Positions 53,215 through 62,941 of a stretch of DNA of 64,000 nucleotides are shown here, piece by piece. Source of the DNA: Lutibacter sp. A80 (lineage in GTDB: Bacteria > Bacteroidota > Bacteroidia > Flavobacteriales > Flavobacteriaceae); contig NZ_CP092480.1 of NCBI RefSeq assembly GCF_022429645.1, forward strand, positions 399,501 through 463,500, written 5' to 3'. The notes beneath the pieces were generated by a model. The model was not told the DNA's origin and did no database searches. It worked only from the letters and a program-made list of their open reading frames with translations. Positions within the stretch are counted from its first letter, which is position 1. Each line of letters starts with the position of its first letter. The position numbers and the translations under genes are program-made.

Positions 53215-56200
53215 ATGAAAAATCAAATGTTAAAAAAAATCCTAATTCTTGGAAGCTTTTTGCTAGGTGTTGTGGCACACGCGCAGAGTGTTTCAGGAAC
53301 AATCTCGGACTCAAACGGTCCATTGCCAGGAGCTAGTATAATAGTAAAAGGAACGAGTAATGGAACAACTTCAGATTTTAATGGTAAATACATTTTAGAA
53401 GATGTAGCACCAGATGCTGTACTAGAAATTTCTTATGTTGGGTATGGAACAAAAGAGATTAATGTAAATGGTGAAAAAGTTATTAATGTTATTCTTATTG
53501 AACAGTCAGATGTTTTAGATCAAGTAATTGTTATTGGTTATGGAACTAAAAAGAAAAGCTTAGTTACTGGTGCAATTTCTAGTTTAGATTCTAAAGAAAT
53601 TGAAAATTCATCGAGCCCACGTGTAGAACAAGTTTTACAAGGTAGAGTTTCAGGTGTAACTGTTGTTTCTTCTTCAGGTTCTCCAGGTTCTGGAGCAAAA
53701 GTGAGAATTAGAGGAGCAGGTTCAAACGGTAATTCAGATCCTTTATATATTGTAGATGGTATGAAAGTAAGCTCAATGGATAATATTGCTCCTAGTGATA
53801 TTGCTAATATTGAAGTTTTAAAAGATGCAGCCTCTTCTGCAATTTATGGTACAGAAGGAGCAAATGGTGTTGTAATTATTACAACTAAACAAGGAAAAAT
53901 AGGTGAACAAATTATTAGTTTTAGCTCTAGTTTAGGATCTCAATCTGTAAATACAAAAATGGAGTTAATGGATGCTAGCCAATTTGTAACTTATATGAAC
54001 GAAGCAGGTGAAGCTACAGTAGTTGATAATGGTATTAATACTAATTGGATTGATGAAACTTTTAATAATTCATTTGTTCAACGTTATGATGTTAGTTTTT
54101 CTGGAGCAACTGAAAAAACATCTTATTATTTATCGGGTTCATACTTAGATCAAGATGGAACAGTTGGAGAGGATAATAATTACAAAAGATATACAACACG
54201 TTTAAATGTTAAAAGTGATGTAAAAGAATGGTTAGAAATTGGTGCAAATATTACTTATACAAATATTGCAAATTCTCCAATTTCAGAAGATGATTCATAT
54301 AGAAGTCCTATTAACAGTATGTTATTAATTGACCCGCTAACTCCAGTAATTTATTCTGGTACTTTACCTTCAAGAGCAGCTGATGGTGTTGCAAATGGAA
54401 CTGCAATGACAGATAGTAATGGGAATGTTTATGGTTATCCAACATATTCTACTGGAGAGGTAATAAATCCAGTTGCGTCTTCCAACTATATTTATAGAGG
54501 TGGAATAGATACTGATAAAATATTATTATCTGTATTTGCTAAATTTAAATTAGCTGAAGGATTAAATTTTACATCTAGATTAGGATATGAGAGATCTAAT
54601 ACCATTGATAGTAGATGGACACCTATTTATTATGTTTCATCTGAAGAGCAAAATTCACAAGTAACTTTAAATGATAATTTAAGTAGAAACTCTAGATGGT
54701 TGTGGGAAAATTTTGTAGACTATTCAAAACAAGTAGGAGATCATAACTTTTCAGCTTTATTAGGATATTCTGCTGAAAAAATTAAAAATCCTTATTATTC
54801 ATTACAAGGTGGAGAAGTAGCTCAAGAATCTGAAGAGTTTACATATTTCGACTTTACTAATAGAGATAATGATAAAATTGGTGGAAGTATTTACCAAAAA
54901 AACATGAACTCTGTTTACGGAAGATTATCATATGATTTTGCAGGAAAATATATGTTTGAAGGTTCTTTAAGATATGATACTTCAAGTGTTTTCCCTACAT
55001 CTAACAAAGGAGGATATTTCCCTGCTGTTTCAGCTGGATGGGTACTTTCAAAAGAAGACTTTTGGAATGAAGATAGCGCTATAGATTATTTTAAATTTCG
55101 TGCAAGTTGGGGACAAAATGGTTCAGATGCTAACTTAGCAGGTAATGGAGATATTCAAGTATTTAGAACTGTTGATGGTACTGTTCCAGTTGTTTATGAA
55201 GGTGTAACAGGTGTAACACCTGGAGACTTAGCAAACCCTAGTTTAACTTGGGAACGTTCAGAACAAACCGATATAGGTGTTGATTTAAGAGCGTTTAATG
55301 GTAGATTTAATTTTGGAGCTGATTGGTATAATAAAACTACGAAAGATTTAATTATTCCTGATGGAAATATTATTGCACCACCTTCATTAGGTCAAACTGT
55401 TGGAGCTATTAATGGTGGTACTATTAAAAATACAGGTCTTGAATTTGAAGCAGGATGGAATGATACTACTGATGGTGGATTGAGTTATGGAGTTAATTTT
55501 AACTTCTCTACTTTAGATAATGAAGTAACGGATGTAATTGTACCTTCTCCATTACAAGGAGCTACAGCACCATCAAATGGTGACGGAGTTACAAGATTTG
55601 AAGAAGGATATCCAGTATGGTATTTTTATGGATATAAAACAGATGGAATAGATTCTGCAACAGGAGCTCCTATTTACGTTGAAACTGATGGAAATGCCGG
55701 AATTACAGCGAATGATAAAACATTTATTGGGTCACCTCATCCAGATTTAATTTATGGAGGTAATATATCTTTAGGTTACAAAAATTTCGATTTTAATCTT
55801 ATGTTCCAAGGTGTTGCAGGAAACGAGATTATTGCTGCATACCACCAACCATCACGTCCTTTTACAAATAAACCAGTAAATTGGTTTACAGATAGATGGA
55901 CACAAGCAGGAGATAATGCTTCTATGCCAGGTGCTGCAAATGCTATAGATGCATATCAATCAGATTTAGTTGTTGAAGATGGTTCTTATATGAGAATTAA
56001 ACAATTACAATTAGGATACACTTTTGCAGATGAATTAATTGAAAAGATTTCTTTAAAACGATTAAGAGTTTATGTTTCAATGGATAACTACTTTACATTT
56101 ACTAAATTTTCAGGTTTAGATCCTGAAGCAGGTAGTTTTTCAGATAATAGTATTGGTGTAGATAGAGGTTTCTATCCAATACCTAGAGAAATTATGTTTG

Positions 56201-56220
56201 GACTGTCATTAGATTTTTAA
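53215..56220 (+). CDS. SusC/RagA family TonB-dependent outer membrane transporter
   Basis: A 1001-residue outer membrane protein. Signal peptide (about 1-24, LILGSFLLGVVAHAQ), a carboxypeptidase-regulatory-like domain (SVSGTISDSNGPLPGASIIVKGT), the plug (QVIVIGYGTKKKSLVTGAISS, LQGRVSGV, GSNGNSDPLYIVDG, NIEVLKDAASSAIYGTEGANGVVIITTK) and a 22-strand barrel ending in Phe (IMFGLSLDF). It imports oligosaccharides across the outer membrane with SusD, encoded 21 bases downstream. No N-terminal sigma-signalling extension, so control is by the AraC protein rather than an ECF sigma. Confidence 0.96.
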   Translation: MKNQMLKKILILGSFLLGVVAHAQSVSGTISDSNGPLPGASIIVKGTSNGTTSDFNGKYILEDVAPDAVLEISYVGYGTKEINVNGEKVINVILIEQSDVLDQVIVIGYGTKKKSLVTGAISSLDSKEIENSSSPRVEQVLQGRVSGVTVVSSSGSPGSGAKVRIRGAGSNGNSDPLYIVDGMKVSSMDNIAPSDIANIEVLKDAASSAIYGTEGANGVVIITTKQGKIGEQIISFSSSLGSQSVNTKMELMDASQFVTYMNEAGEATVVDNGINTNWIDETFNNSFVQRYDVSFSGATEKTSYYLSGSYLDQDGTVGEDNNYKRYTTRLNVKSDVKEWLEIGANITYTNIANSPISEDDSYRSPINSMLLIDPLTPVIYSGTLPSRAADGVANGTAMTDSNGNVYGYPTYSTGEVINPVASSNYIYRGGIDTDKILLSVFAKFKLAEGLNFTSRLGYERSNTIDSRWTPIYYVSSEEQNSQVTLNDNLSRNSRWLWENFVDYSKQVGDHNFSALLGYSAEKIKNPYYSLQGGEVAQESEEFTYFDFTNRDNDKIGGSIYQKNMNSVYGRLSYDFAGKYMFEGSLRYDTSSVFPTSNKGGYFPAVSAGWVLSKEDFWNEDSAIDYFKFRASWGQNGSDANLAGNGDIQVFRTVDGTVPVVYEGVTGVTPGDLANPSLTWERSEQTDIGVDLRAFNGRFNFGADWYNKTTKDLIIPDGNIIAPPSLGQTVGAINGGTIKNTGLEFEAGWNDTTDGGLSYGVNFNFSTLDNEVTDVIVPSPLQGATAPSNGDGVTRFEEGYPVWYFYGYKTDGIDSATGAPIYVETDGNAGITANDKTFIGSPHPDLIYGGNISLGYKNFDFNLMFQGVAGNEIIAAYHQPSRPFTNKPVNWFTDRWTQAGDNASMPGAANAIDAYQSDLVVEDGSYMRIKQLQLGYTFADELIEKISLKRLRVYVSMDNYFTFTKFSGLDPEAGSFSDNSIGVDRGFYPIPREIMFGLSLDF

Positions 56221-56241
56221 TAAAAAAACATTTATATAAAT

Positions 56242-57786
56242 ATGAAAAAAATAATTTTTAGTACTATAGTTATACTTTTAATAAGTGTTTCATGTAGTAA
56301 AGACTTTGTAGAAATTCCACCAGTTGGAGTTTTAGATGCCTCGACATTCTTCAATACAGAAGAAAATGCGGAACAAGCTTTAATAGGTTTGTATGATTTA
56401 ATGCAGTACAATTATGCAAAAGATTGGTCTAGTGCTTATTTTGTAAAAATGTTACCAGGAGATGATGTTAATTGTGGAGGTGGTTCTGCTACAGATCAAG
56501 TTCCATTAGTAGAAATTAATGATTATGTTAATTTATCTGTATCAAACCCTGCTGTTACAAGTGTTTGGAATTTACATTACCGTACAATTGCATTGGCAAA
56601 TACTATTATTGAAAATGTAGAACTTAGCGAATTGTCAAATAAAGCAGCTGTATTAGCAGAAGCAAAATTTATGAGAGCTTGGTGTTATTTTGAATTAACA
56701 ACAATGTGGGGTGATGTGCCTTTACGATTGGTTAATCCATCTGAATTAAGTTCTGAAGCTTTTGCAATTCCAAAAAGTCCTAGGTCAGAAATATATGCAC
56801 AAGTAGAAGCAGATTTAACAGAAGCTATAAACGGATTACCAACAAGAGGTGCCTTAGCTCAAGATTTTAGAGTTTCAAAAGCATCTGCACAAGCATTAAT
56901 GGGAAAAGTATTAGTTTTTCAAGAAAAATATTCTGAAGCACTTAATTACTTAGAATCTGTTATTTCTAATCCTAATTATGGATTAGCAGCAACCAGTGAA
57001 GATGTTTGGTCTGTTGATGGAGAATTTGGAGTTGAATCTTTATTAGAAATAGGATTCGTTGCTACAAATGCTTATGATTGGGGAAATGTTGCGTGGGGAG
57101 GAAGAATGGAAAGTAATTTACACGTACAATTAATGGGACCTCGTGGTGAGTTTGATATAGCTCCTGTAGGATTGTTAAACGGTTGGGGATTTAATTACCC
57201 TTCAGCAAAATTAATTTCAGCTTTTGAATCTTCTGGTGAAAACGCACGTAGATCAGCAACTATAATGACTGAACAAGAATTAGTTGATGCAGGTGGATCT
57301 GTAAATAGTACAGATGAAGACGGAAATCCTGTTGAAATTTATGGATACGATGGAGCTATTAGAATAAAATATGCTACAAAAGATTCAGATACAAGTGAGG
57401 GAGGTATAAAAGAGTTGAATTATTCTGTAAATTGGAGATTGTTTAGATATGCTGAAGTATTATTTTTAGCTGCTGAAGCCTACAACAAAACAGGTGCTGA
57501 TGATAAAGCTATTATCGAATTAAATAAAGTTAGATCAAGAGCAGGTTTAGATGCTTTAGATAATTCACTAAGTGGTGATGCTTTATTTGAAGCTATGATG
57601 CAAGATAAATTTTTAGAATTTGCGCACGAAGGTCAACGTTTTTGGGATTTAGTTCGTTGGGGCAAAGCTTCTTCAGAATTAGCTGGAACTGGTTATACAA
57701 CTAAAAATGACTTATTTCCAATACCTATTACAGAAATTGATTTAAATGCTGCTTTAACACAAGATGATCAAAATCCTGGTTATTAA
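56242..57786 (+). CDS. SusD/RagB family nutrient-binding outer membrane lipoprotein
   Basis: A 514-residue surface lipoprotein (lipobox LISVSC, Cys near residue 19). TPR-like helices of the SusD fold are visible (NAEQALIGLYDLMQYNYA, AEAKFMRAWCYFELTTMWGDVPLRL, ASAQALMGKVLVFQEKYSEAL) and the typical C-terminal end RYAEVLFLAAEAYNKTG, ELNKVRSRAGL, FLEFAHEGQRFWDLVRWGKA, LFPIPITEIDLNAALTQDDQNPGY. It closes over SusC and delivers the glycan. A hairpin follows the stop. Confidence 0.95.
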   Translation: MKKIIFSTIVILLISVSCSKDFVEIPPVGVLDASTFFNTEENAEQALIGLYDLMQYNYAKDWSSAYFVKMLPGDDVNCGGGSATDQVPLVEINDYVNLSVSNPAVTSVWNLHYRTIALANTIIENVELSELSNKAAVLAEAKFMRAWCYFELTTMWGDVPLRLVNPSELSSEAFAIPKSPRSEIYAQVEADLTEAINGLPTRGALAQDFRVSKASAQALMGKVLVFQEKYSEALNYLESVISNPNYGLAATSEDVWSVDGEFGVESLLEIGFVATNAYDWGNVAWGGRMESNLHVQLMGPRGEFDIAPVGLLNGWGFNYPSAKLISAFESSGENARRSATIMTEQELVDAGGSVNSTDEDGNPVEIYGYDGAIRIKYATKDSDTSEGGIKELNYSVNWRLFRYAEVLFLAAEAYNKTGADDKAIIELNKVRSRAGLDALDNSLSGDALFEAMMQDKFLEFAHEGQRFWDLVRWGKASSELAGTGYTTKNDLFPIPITEIDLNAALTQDDQNPGY

Positions 57787-57813
57787 TATCTAATACTAGT
57801 ATTTTAAATAGAT

Positions 57814-57844
57814 AAAAAACAACGTGGTAAACACGTTGTTTTTT
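57814..57844 (+). terminator. Terminator or attenuator hairpin between susD and first GH3 gene
   Basis: Perfect 13-bp arms (57814-57826 and 57832-57844; core ACAACGTG) with a 5-base loop and T-run. It lies between same-strand genes of one locus, so it may reduce read-through from susCD to the GH3 genes. Confidence 0.75.
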
Positions 57845-57933
57845 GTATTAATAATAAATAATAAAATATTCAAATTAACCCAAATTTCTTATAGTTAAAT
57901 ATTAAATTTAACTATAAATAACCCAGCAAAAAA

Positions 57934-60570
57934 ATGAAAAAATACATTTCTTTAATAATTTTAACCATTATTGTTTTTTCGTGTAAAGAAAATAAACCGA
58001 CTTATAAAAACCCTAATGAAAGTTTTGAAAATCGCGCAAAACATTTAGTGTCATTAATGACTTTAGAAGAAAAAGTTTCACAAATGAGCTATGAATCTCC
58101 AGCAATTGAACGTCTAGAAATACCAGAATATAATTGGTGGAATGAATGTTTACATGGAGTTGCAAGAGCAGGTGTAGCAACAGTTTTTCCTCAAGCCATT
58201 GGTATGGGGGCAATGTGGGATAAACAACAAATGTTTAGAGTTGCAAATGCAATTTCAGACGAAGCAAGAGCAAAACATCACGAATTTGCAAGTAGAAATA
58301 AAAGGGGAATTTACCAAGGGTTAACATATTGGACACCTAATATTAATATTTTTAGAGATCCTAGATGGGGTAGAGGTATGGAAACATATGGAGAAGATCC
58401 CTATTTGACAGGAGAACTTGGTGTGCAATTTATTAAAGGATTACAAGGAGATGATCCAACATATTATAAGTTAATTGCTACTGCAAAACATTTTGTAGTT
58501 CATAGTGGACCAGAGATTAGTAGACATAGTTTTAATGTAACTCCAACGCCATATGATATGGTAAATACTTATAGTCCACAATTTGAAAAAGTAATAAAAC
58601 AAGCTGGTGTATATTCTATAATGTGTGCTTATAACAGTTATGATGGTTTACCATGTTGTGGAAATACTGAATTAAGTGATTTATTAAGAAATAAATGGGG
58701 TTTTAAAGGATATATAGTTTCGGATTGTTGGGCTATAAAAGATTTTTATAATAAAGGAGCTCATGAAGTCTCTGAAAATCAGCAAGAAGCTGCTGCAATG
58801 GCGGTAAAAGCTGGAACTGATTTAAATTGTGGAGATTCTTATCCAGCACTTGTTGAAGCTGTAAAAAATGGACATATTACTGAAGACGAATTAAATGTTT
58901 CTTTAGAAAGATTAATTGTAGCGCGATTGAAATTGGGTTTATTTGCTCCAGAAGGAGCTGTAAAATATGAGAAAATTCCCTATGATGTTGTTGATTCTGA
59001 AACACATAGGTTATTGGCTTTAGAGACTTCTAGAAAATCTTTAGTCTTGTTAAAAAATGAAAATAATTTATTACCATTCAGTAAAGATGTTAAAAAAGTA
59101 GCTGTTATCGGTCCAAATTCAGATGATTTAGAAGTTTTATTAGGAAATTATAATGGATACCCTTCAAATCCAATAACACCTTTAAAAGGTATTATTGATA
59201 AATTACCAGATGCTGAAGTTAACTTTGCTGTTGGATGTAAAACAGCAGAAGGATTACCAATTTTTGAAGTCATACCAACATCTGTATTATTTACTGATGA
59301 AACTTTACAAACAAATGGTTTAAATGCTGCATATTATTCAAATTTAAATTGTGAAGGAACTCCAAACCATTCTCAAATAGATAAAAATGTTGATTTTATT
59401 TGGAGAACTAAAGCTCCTTTTTCAGATATGAAATATGATCATTTTTCTGTTCGTTGGACAGGGTATTTAAGTGTGCAAAAAACAGGTAAATATGCATTAG
59501 GTGGTGAGGCTTTTTCAGGAATGAAATTATATTTAGATGATAAACTTTTAGTTGAAAGGGAAGATGTACATCATCCTAAAAAAGAATATGAATATGTATC
59601 ACTAGAAGCTGGTAAAAAATATAAAATAAAACTAGAATACAAGCAAAATAATACAGACTATGCTATTATGAGATTTTTATGGGAAGCACCTACAGATTCT
59701 TTAGAGCAAGAAGCAATTGAAATTGCAAAAAAATCGGATTTAATTGTCTTGTGTATGGGATTAAGTCCATTATTAGAAGGTGAAGAAATGAAAGTAAAAG
59801 TTGATGGTTTTTCTGGAGGTGATAGATTAGATGTTAAACTTCCTAAAACTCAAACAGATTTAATGAAAAAATTAAATAAGTTAGGAAAACCAATGGTATT
59901 AGTTTTATTAAATGGAAGTGCTGTTGCTATAAATTGGGAGAATGATAATATACCTGCAATTATTGAAGCTTGGTATCCTGGTCAGGCAGGAGGAACTGCT
60001 ATTGCAGATGTAATTTTTGGAGATTATAATCCAGCTGGAAGATTGCCTTTAACATTTTATAAAGATATTAATGATATCCCTGAATTTTCAGAGTATGATA
60101 TGAAAGGCAAAACCTATCGTTATTTTAAAGGAGAAGCTCTTTATCCGTTCGGTTATGGGTTAAGTTATACCAACTTTAAATATTCAGATTTAAAAATACA
60201 AAAAGAAATTTCAACAAATCAAAATTTGAAAGTATCAGTCGATATTACCAACAAAGGAGAATTTAACGGAGAAGAAGTAGTACAATTATATGCAACAAGA
60301 CTTAAAGATGACGGATTAAATCCTACCCGATTGTTGTTAGGGTTTAATAGAATTCATCTAAATGTTGGAGAAACCAAAACAGTTGAATTTACTGTTACTC
60401 CTAAACAACTAGCAATAGTGAATAAAGATTACCAGCAAGTGGTAATTAATGAGGAAATTTCAATTTCTGTTGGAGGTGAACAACCTGAAACTAAAGGAAG
60501 AAAAAGCAACAATGTAGTATCTGAAATAGTTACAATTAAAGGCACACCTTTTTTAATTGAAAATAACTAA
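57934..60570 (+). CDS. GH3 beta-glycosidase with inserted PA14 domain, lipoprotein
   Basis: An 878-residue lipoprotein (lipobox IIVFSC, Cys17). Domain order: GH3 N-terminal barrel (about 35-340) with the nucleophile Asp264 in IVSDCWAI; start of the GH3 C-terminal sandwich (SRKSLVLLKNENNLLPFS, about 365-382); an inserted PA14 domain (about 460-590, LNAAYYSNLNCEGTPNH ... WTGYLSVQKTGKYALGGEAFSGMKLYLDDKLL); rest of the sandwich (GGDRLDVKLPKTQ, WYPGQAGGTAIADVIFGDYNPAGRLPLTF); and a fibronectin III-like domain. Acts in the periplasm or at the surface on beta-glucosides or beta-xylosides; the SDC motif is also usual in beta-xylosidase-like members. Confidence 0.93.
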   Translation: MKKYISLIILTIIVFSCKENKPTYKNPNESFENRAKHLVSLMTLEEKVSQMSYESPAIERLEIPEYNWWNECLHGVARAGVATVFPQAIGMGAMWDKQQMFRVANAISDEARAKHHEFASRNKRGIYQGLTYWTPNINIFRDPRWGRGMETYGEDPYLTGELGVQFIKGLQGDDPTYYKLIATAKHFVVHSGPEISRHSFNVTPTPYDMVNTYSPQFEKVIKQAGVYSIMCAYNSYDGLPCCGNTELSDLLRNKWGFKGYIVSDCWAIKDFYNKGAHEVSENQQEAAAMAVKAGTDLNCGDSYPALVEAVKNGHITEDELNVSLERLIVARLKLGLFAPEGAVKYEKIPYDVVDSETHRLLALETSRKSLVLLKNENNLLPFSKDVKKVAVIGPNSDDLEVLLGNYNGYPSNPITPLKGIIDKLPDAEVNFAVGCKTAEGLPIFEVIPTSVLFTDETLQTNGLNAAYYSNLNCEGTPNHSQIDKNVDFIWRTKAPFSDMKYDHFSVRWTGYLSVQKTGKYALGGEAFSGMKLYLDDKLLVEREDVHHPKKEYEYVSLEAGKKYKIKLEYKQNNTDYAIMRFLWEAPTDSLEQEAIEIAKKSDLIVLCMGLSPLLEGEEMKVKVDGFSGGDRLDVKLPKTQTDLMKKLNKLGKPMVLVLLNGSAVAINWENDNIPAIIEAWYPGQAGGTAIADVIFGDYNPAGRLPLTFYKDINDIPEFSEYDMKGKTYRYFKGEALYPFGYGLSYTNFKYSDLKIQKEISTNQNLKVSVDITNKGEFNGEEVVQLYATRLKDDGLNPTRLLLGFNRIHLNVGETKTVEFTVTPKQLAIVNKDYQQVVINEEISISVGGEQPETKGRKSNNVVSEIVTIKGTPFLIENN

Positions 60571-60607
60571 ATTTGACTAAATTTTATTAAAAACGTAAAT
60601 ACAAAAA

Positions 60608-62827
60608 ATGAATAGACAAAATAGTTTAAAACTAGTAGGGGTATTTGTAATAATTTTTGGAGTGTTAATTTTAAATTCTGGAATTTATGCGCAAGAAATT
60701 GTTTCTAAAAGTAACACAAATCGAGCTGTAGAATTAAAAATTGATAGTATAATCTCATTACTAACTTTAGAAGAAAAAGTAGCAATGTGTCATGCACAAT
60801 CTAAGTTTTCAACTCCAGGGGTTGGAAGGTTAGGAATTCCTGAAGTTTGGATGTCTGATGGTCCGCACGGAGTTAGAGGAGAAATAAATTGGGATAATTG
60901 GGGCTATGCTAAATGGACAAACGATTCTATAACCGCTTTTCCAGCGTTAACAGCTTTAGCAGCAACTTTTAACCCTAAATTATCTAAAAAATATGGTGTT
61001 AGTATTGGTGAGGAAGCTTTGTATAGAGAGAAAGATGTATTATTAGGTCCTGGTGTAAATATTTATAGAACTCCATTAAACGGACGTAATTTTGAATATA
61101 TGGGAGAAGATCCTTTTTTAGCTTCTAAAATGGTAGTACCTTATATTCATGGTGTACAAGAAAATGGTGTAGCCGCATGTTTAAAACATTATGTATTAAA
61201 TAATCAAGAGCAATGGAGAGATCATATTAATGTAAAAGTTAGTGATAGAGCATTATATGAGATTTACTTACCTGCTTTTAAGGCAGCTGTTGTAGAAGGT
61301 GGAGTGTGGTCTGTAATGGGTGCTTATAATCAATTTAGAGGACAACATACTACACATCATAAATTATTAAATAAAATTTTAAAAACAGATTGGGGATTTG
61401 ATGGTGTTGTAATTTCTGATTGGGGTTCTACGCATGATACAAAAGAAGCTGCACTTTATGGTCTAGATATGGAGATGGGAACAGGTACAGATGGGTTAAC
61501 TTCAACGTCACTTAATGCATATGATAATTATTATTTAGCAGCTCCTTTTTTAGAAATGATAAAAAAAGGTGAAATTGAAGAAAGCATTGTAGATGATAAA
61601 GTTCGAAGAATTTTACGTTTAATGTTTAGAACCAATATGAATAAAAATCGTGGATTTGGAAAAATTAATAATGATGAGCATCTTGAAGTTGCACGTGAAA
61701 TTGCTACTGAAGGGATTGTATTGTTAAAAAATGAAAATTCTTTCTTTCCAATAGATCCATCAAAAAAAATGACAATTGCAGTAATTGGAGAAAATGCAAC
61801 TAGAAAAATGACTCTTGGTGGTGGGTCTTCAGAATTAAAAGCTAAAAATGAAATATCACCACTTAAAGGCTTGCAAGATCGTTATAAAAATGCAACTATT
61901 GTTCATGCTTTAGGCTATGCTTCAGGACCTCCTGTATATGGTAGAGTTATTCCTTCAGAATTAGATGCTGAAGCTTTAAAAAATGAAGCTATTGAAGTTG
62001 CTAAAAATGCTGATATAGTACTCTTTTTTGGAGGATTAAATAAAAATTATCAGCAAGATTGTGAAGGAGGAGATAGAATAGATTATGGATTACCTTTTGG
62101 ACAAGAAGAATTGTTAGATGAATTGATTGAAGTTAATAAAAATATTGGAGTTGTTTTAGTAAGTGGAAATGCAGTTGCAATGCCTTGGTTATCAAAGGTA
62201 AATGCGGTAATGCAAGGTTGGTACCTAGGAAGTGAAGCAGGAAATGCATTAGCTGATGTTATTAGCGGTGATGTAAATCCTTCAGGAAAATTACCTTTTT
62301 CTTTTCCAGTACATTTAACTGACAATTCTGCACATCATTTTGGTGAAATTTCATATCCTGGAAATGGTGAATATCAGGAATATAAAGAGGATATATTAGT
62401 TGGTTACAGATGGCACGATACTCAAAAAATTAAACCTCTTTTTGCCTTTGGATATGGTTTATCTTACACAAATTTTAATATTGATAATGTAAGTGCAGAT
62501 AAAAAAACATACACTTCTTCAGATATTATTAAAGTTACCTGTGATGTTTCTAATATTGGTGCCATTACTGGTTCTGAAGTTGTTCAGGTATATGTTGGTA
62601 AATCAAAATCAAAAGTTAAAAGAGCTGCAAAAGAACTTAAAGGTTTCGAAAAAATTGTAGTAAAAAATAATTCAACTGAAACTGTTGAGGTTTCAATTGC
62701 AGTAGAAGATTTGGCATATTATAATGAAACTATTTCAGATTGGAGTTTAGAAAAAGGTACTTATGAAATTTATGTTGGAAATGCTTCGAACAATATTTCA
62801 AAAAAACTTAAAATAAGCATCAAATAA
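60608..62827 (+). CDS. GH3 beta-glucosidase
   Basis: A 739-residue GH3 enzyme. Hydrophobic export signal about residues 8-29 (VGVFVIIFGVLILNSGIYAQ). N-terminal barrel with SDGPHGVRGE, GPGVNIYRTPLNGRNFEYMGEDP, ACLKHYVLNNQE and the nucleophile Asp271 in VVISDWGSTHD. C-terminal sandwich with EGIVLLKNENSFFPI and GEISYPGNGEYQEYKEDILVGYR, then an FnIII-like end. No PA14 insert. The SDWGS form is typical of true beta-glucosidases. It releases glucose from oligosaccharides in the periplasm; 37 bases downstream of the other GH3 gene. Confidence 0.94.
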   Translation: MNRQNSLKLVGVFVIIFGVLILNSGIYAQEIVSKSNTNRAVELKIDSIISLLTLEEKVAMCHAQSKFSTPGVGRLGIPEVWMSDGPHGVRGEINWDNWGYAKWTNDSITAFPALTALAATFNPKLSKKYGVSIGEEALYREKDVLLGPGVNIYRTPLNGRNFEYMGEDPFLASKMVVPYIHGVQENGVAACLKHYVLNNQEQWRDHINVKVSDRALYEIYLPAFKAAVVEGGVWSVMGAYNQFRGQHTTHHKLLNKILKTDWGFDGVVISDWGSTHDTKEAALYGLDMEMGTGTDGLTSTSLNAYDNYYLAAPFLEMIKKGEIEESIVDDKVRRILRLMFRTNMNKNRGFGKINNDEHLEVAREIATEGIVLLKNENSFFPIDPSKKMTIAVIGENATRKMTLGGGSSELKAKNEISPLKGLQDRYKNATIVHALGYASGPPVYGRVIPSELDAEALKNEAIEVAKNADIVLFFGGLNKNYQQDCEGGDRIDYGLPFGQEELLDELIEVNKNIGVVLVSGNAVAMPWLSKVNAVMQGWYLGSEAGNALADVISGDVNPSGKLPFSFPVHLTDNSAHHFGEISYPGNGEYQEYKEDILVGYRWHDTQKIKPLFAFGYGLSYTNFNIDNVSADKKTYTSSDIIKVTCDVSNIGAITGSEVVQVYVGKSKSKVKRAAKELKGFEKIVVKNNSTETVEVSIAVEDLAYYNETISDWSLEKGTYEIYVGNASNNISKKLKISIK

Positions 62828-62856
62828 AAATAGAATTTTTAGAATAATGTTAATTC

Positions 62857-62895
62857 AAATTAGCCCATAAATTTTAATAGTTTATGGGCTAATTT
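62857..62895. terminator. Terminator at right end of the utilization locus
   Basis: Perfect 15-bp arms (62857-62871 and 62881-62895; core TTAGCCCATAAA) with a 9-base loop and flanking T/A runs, between convergent GH3 and ruvX genes. Confidence 0.85.
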
Positions 62896-62941
62896 TTGTT
62901 GTAATTTATAGCTTGTTTTTTAAATTTTTAAAGGTATTCTG

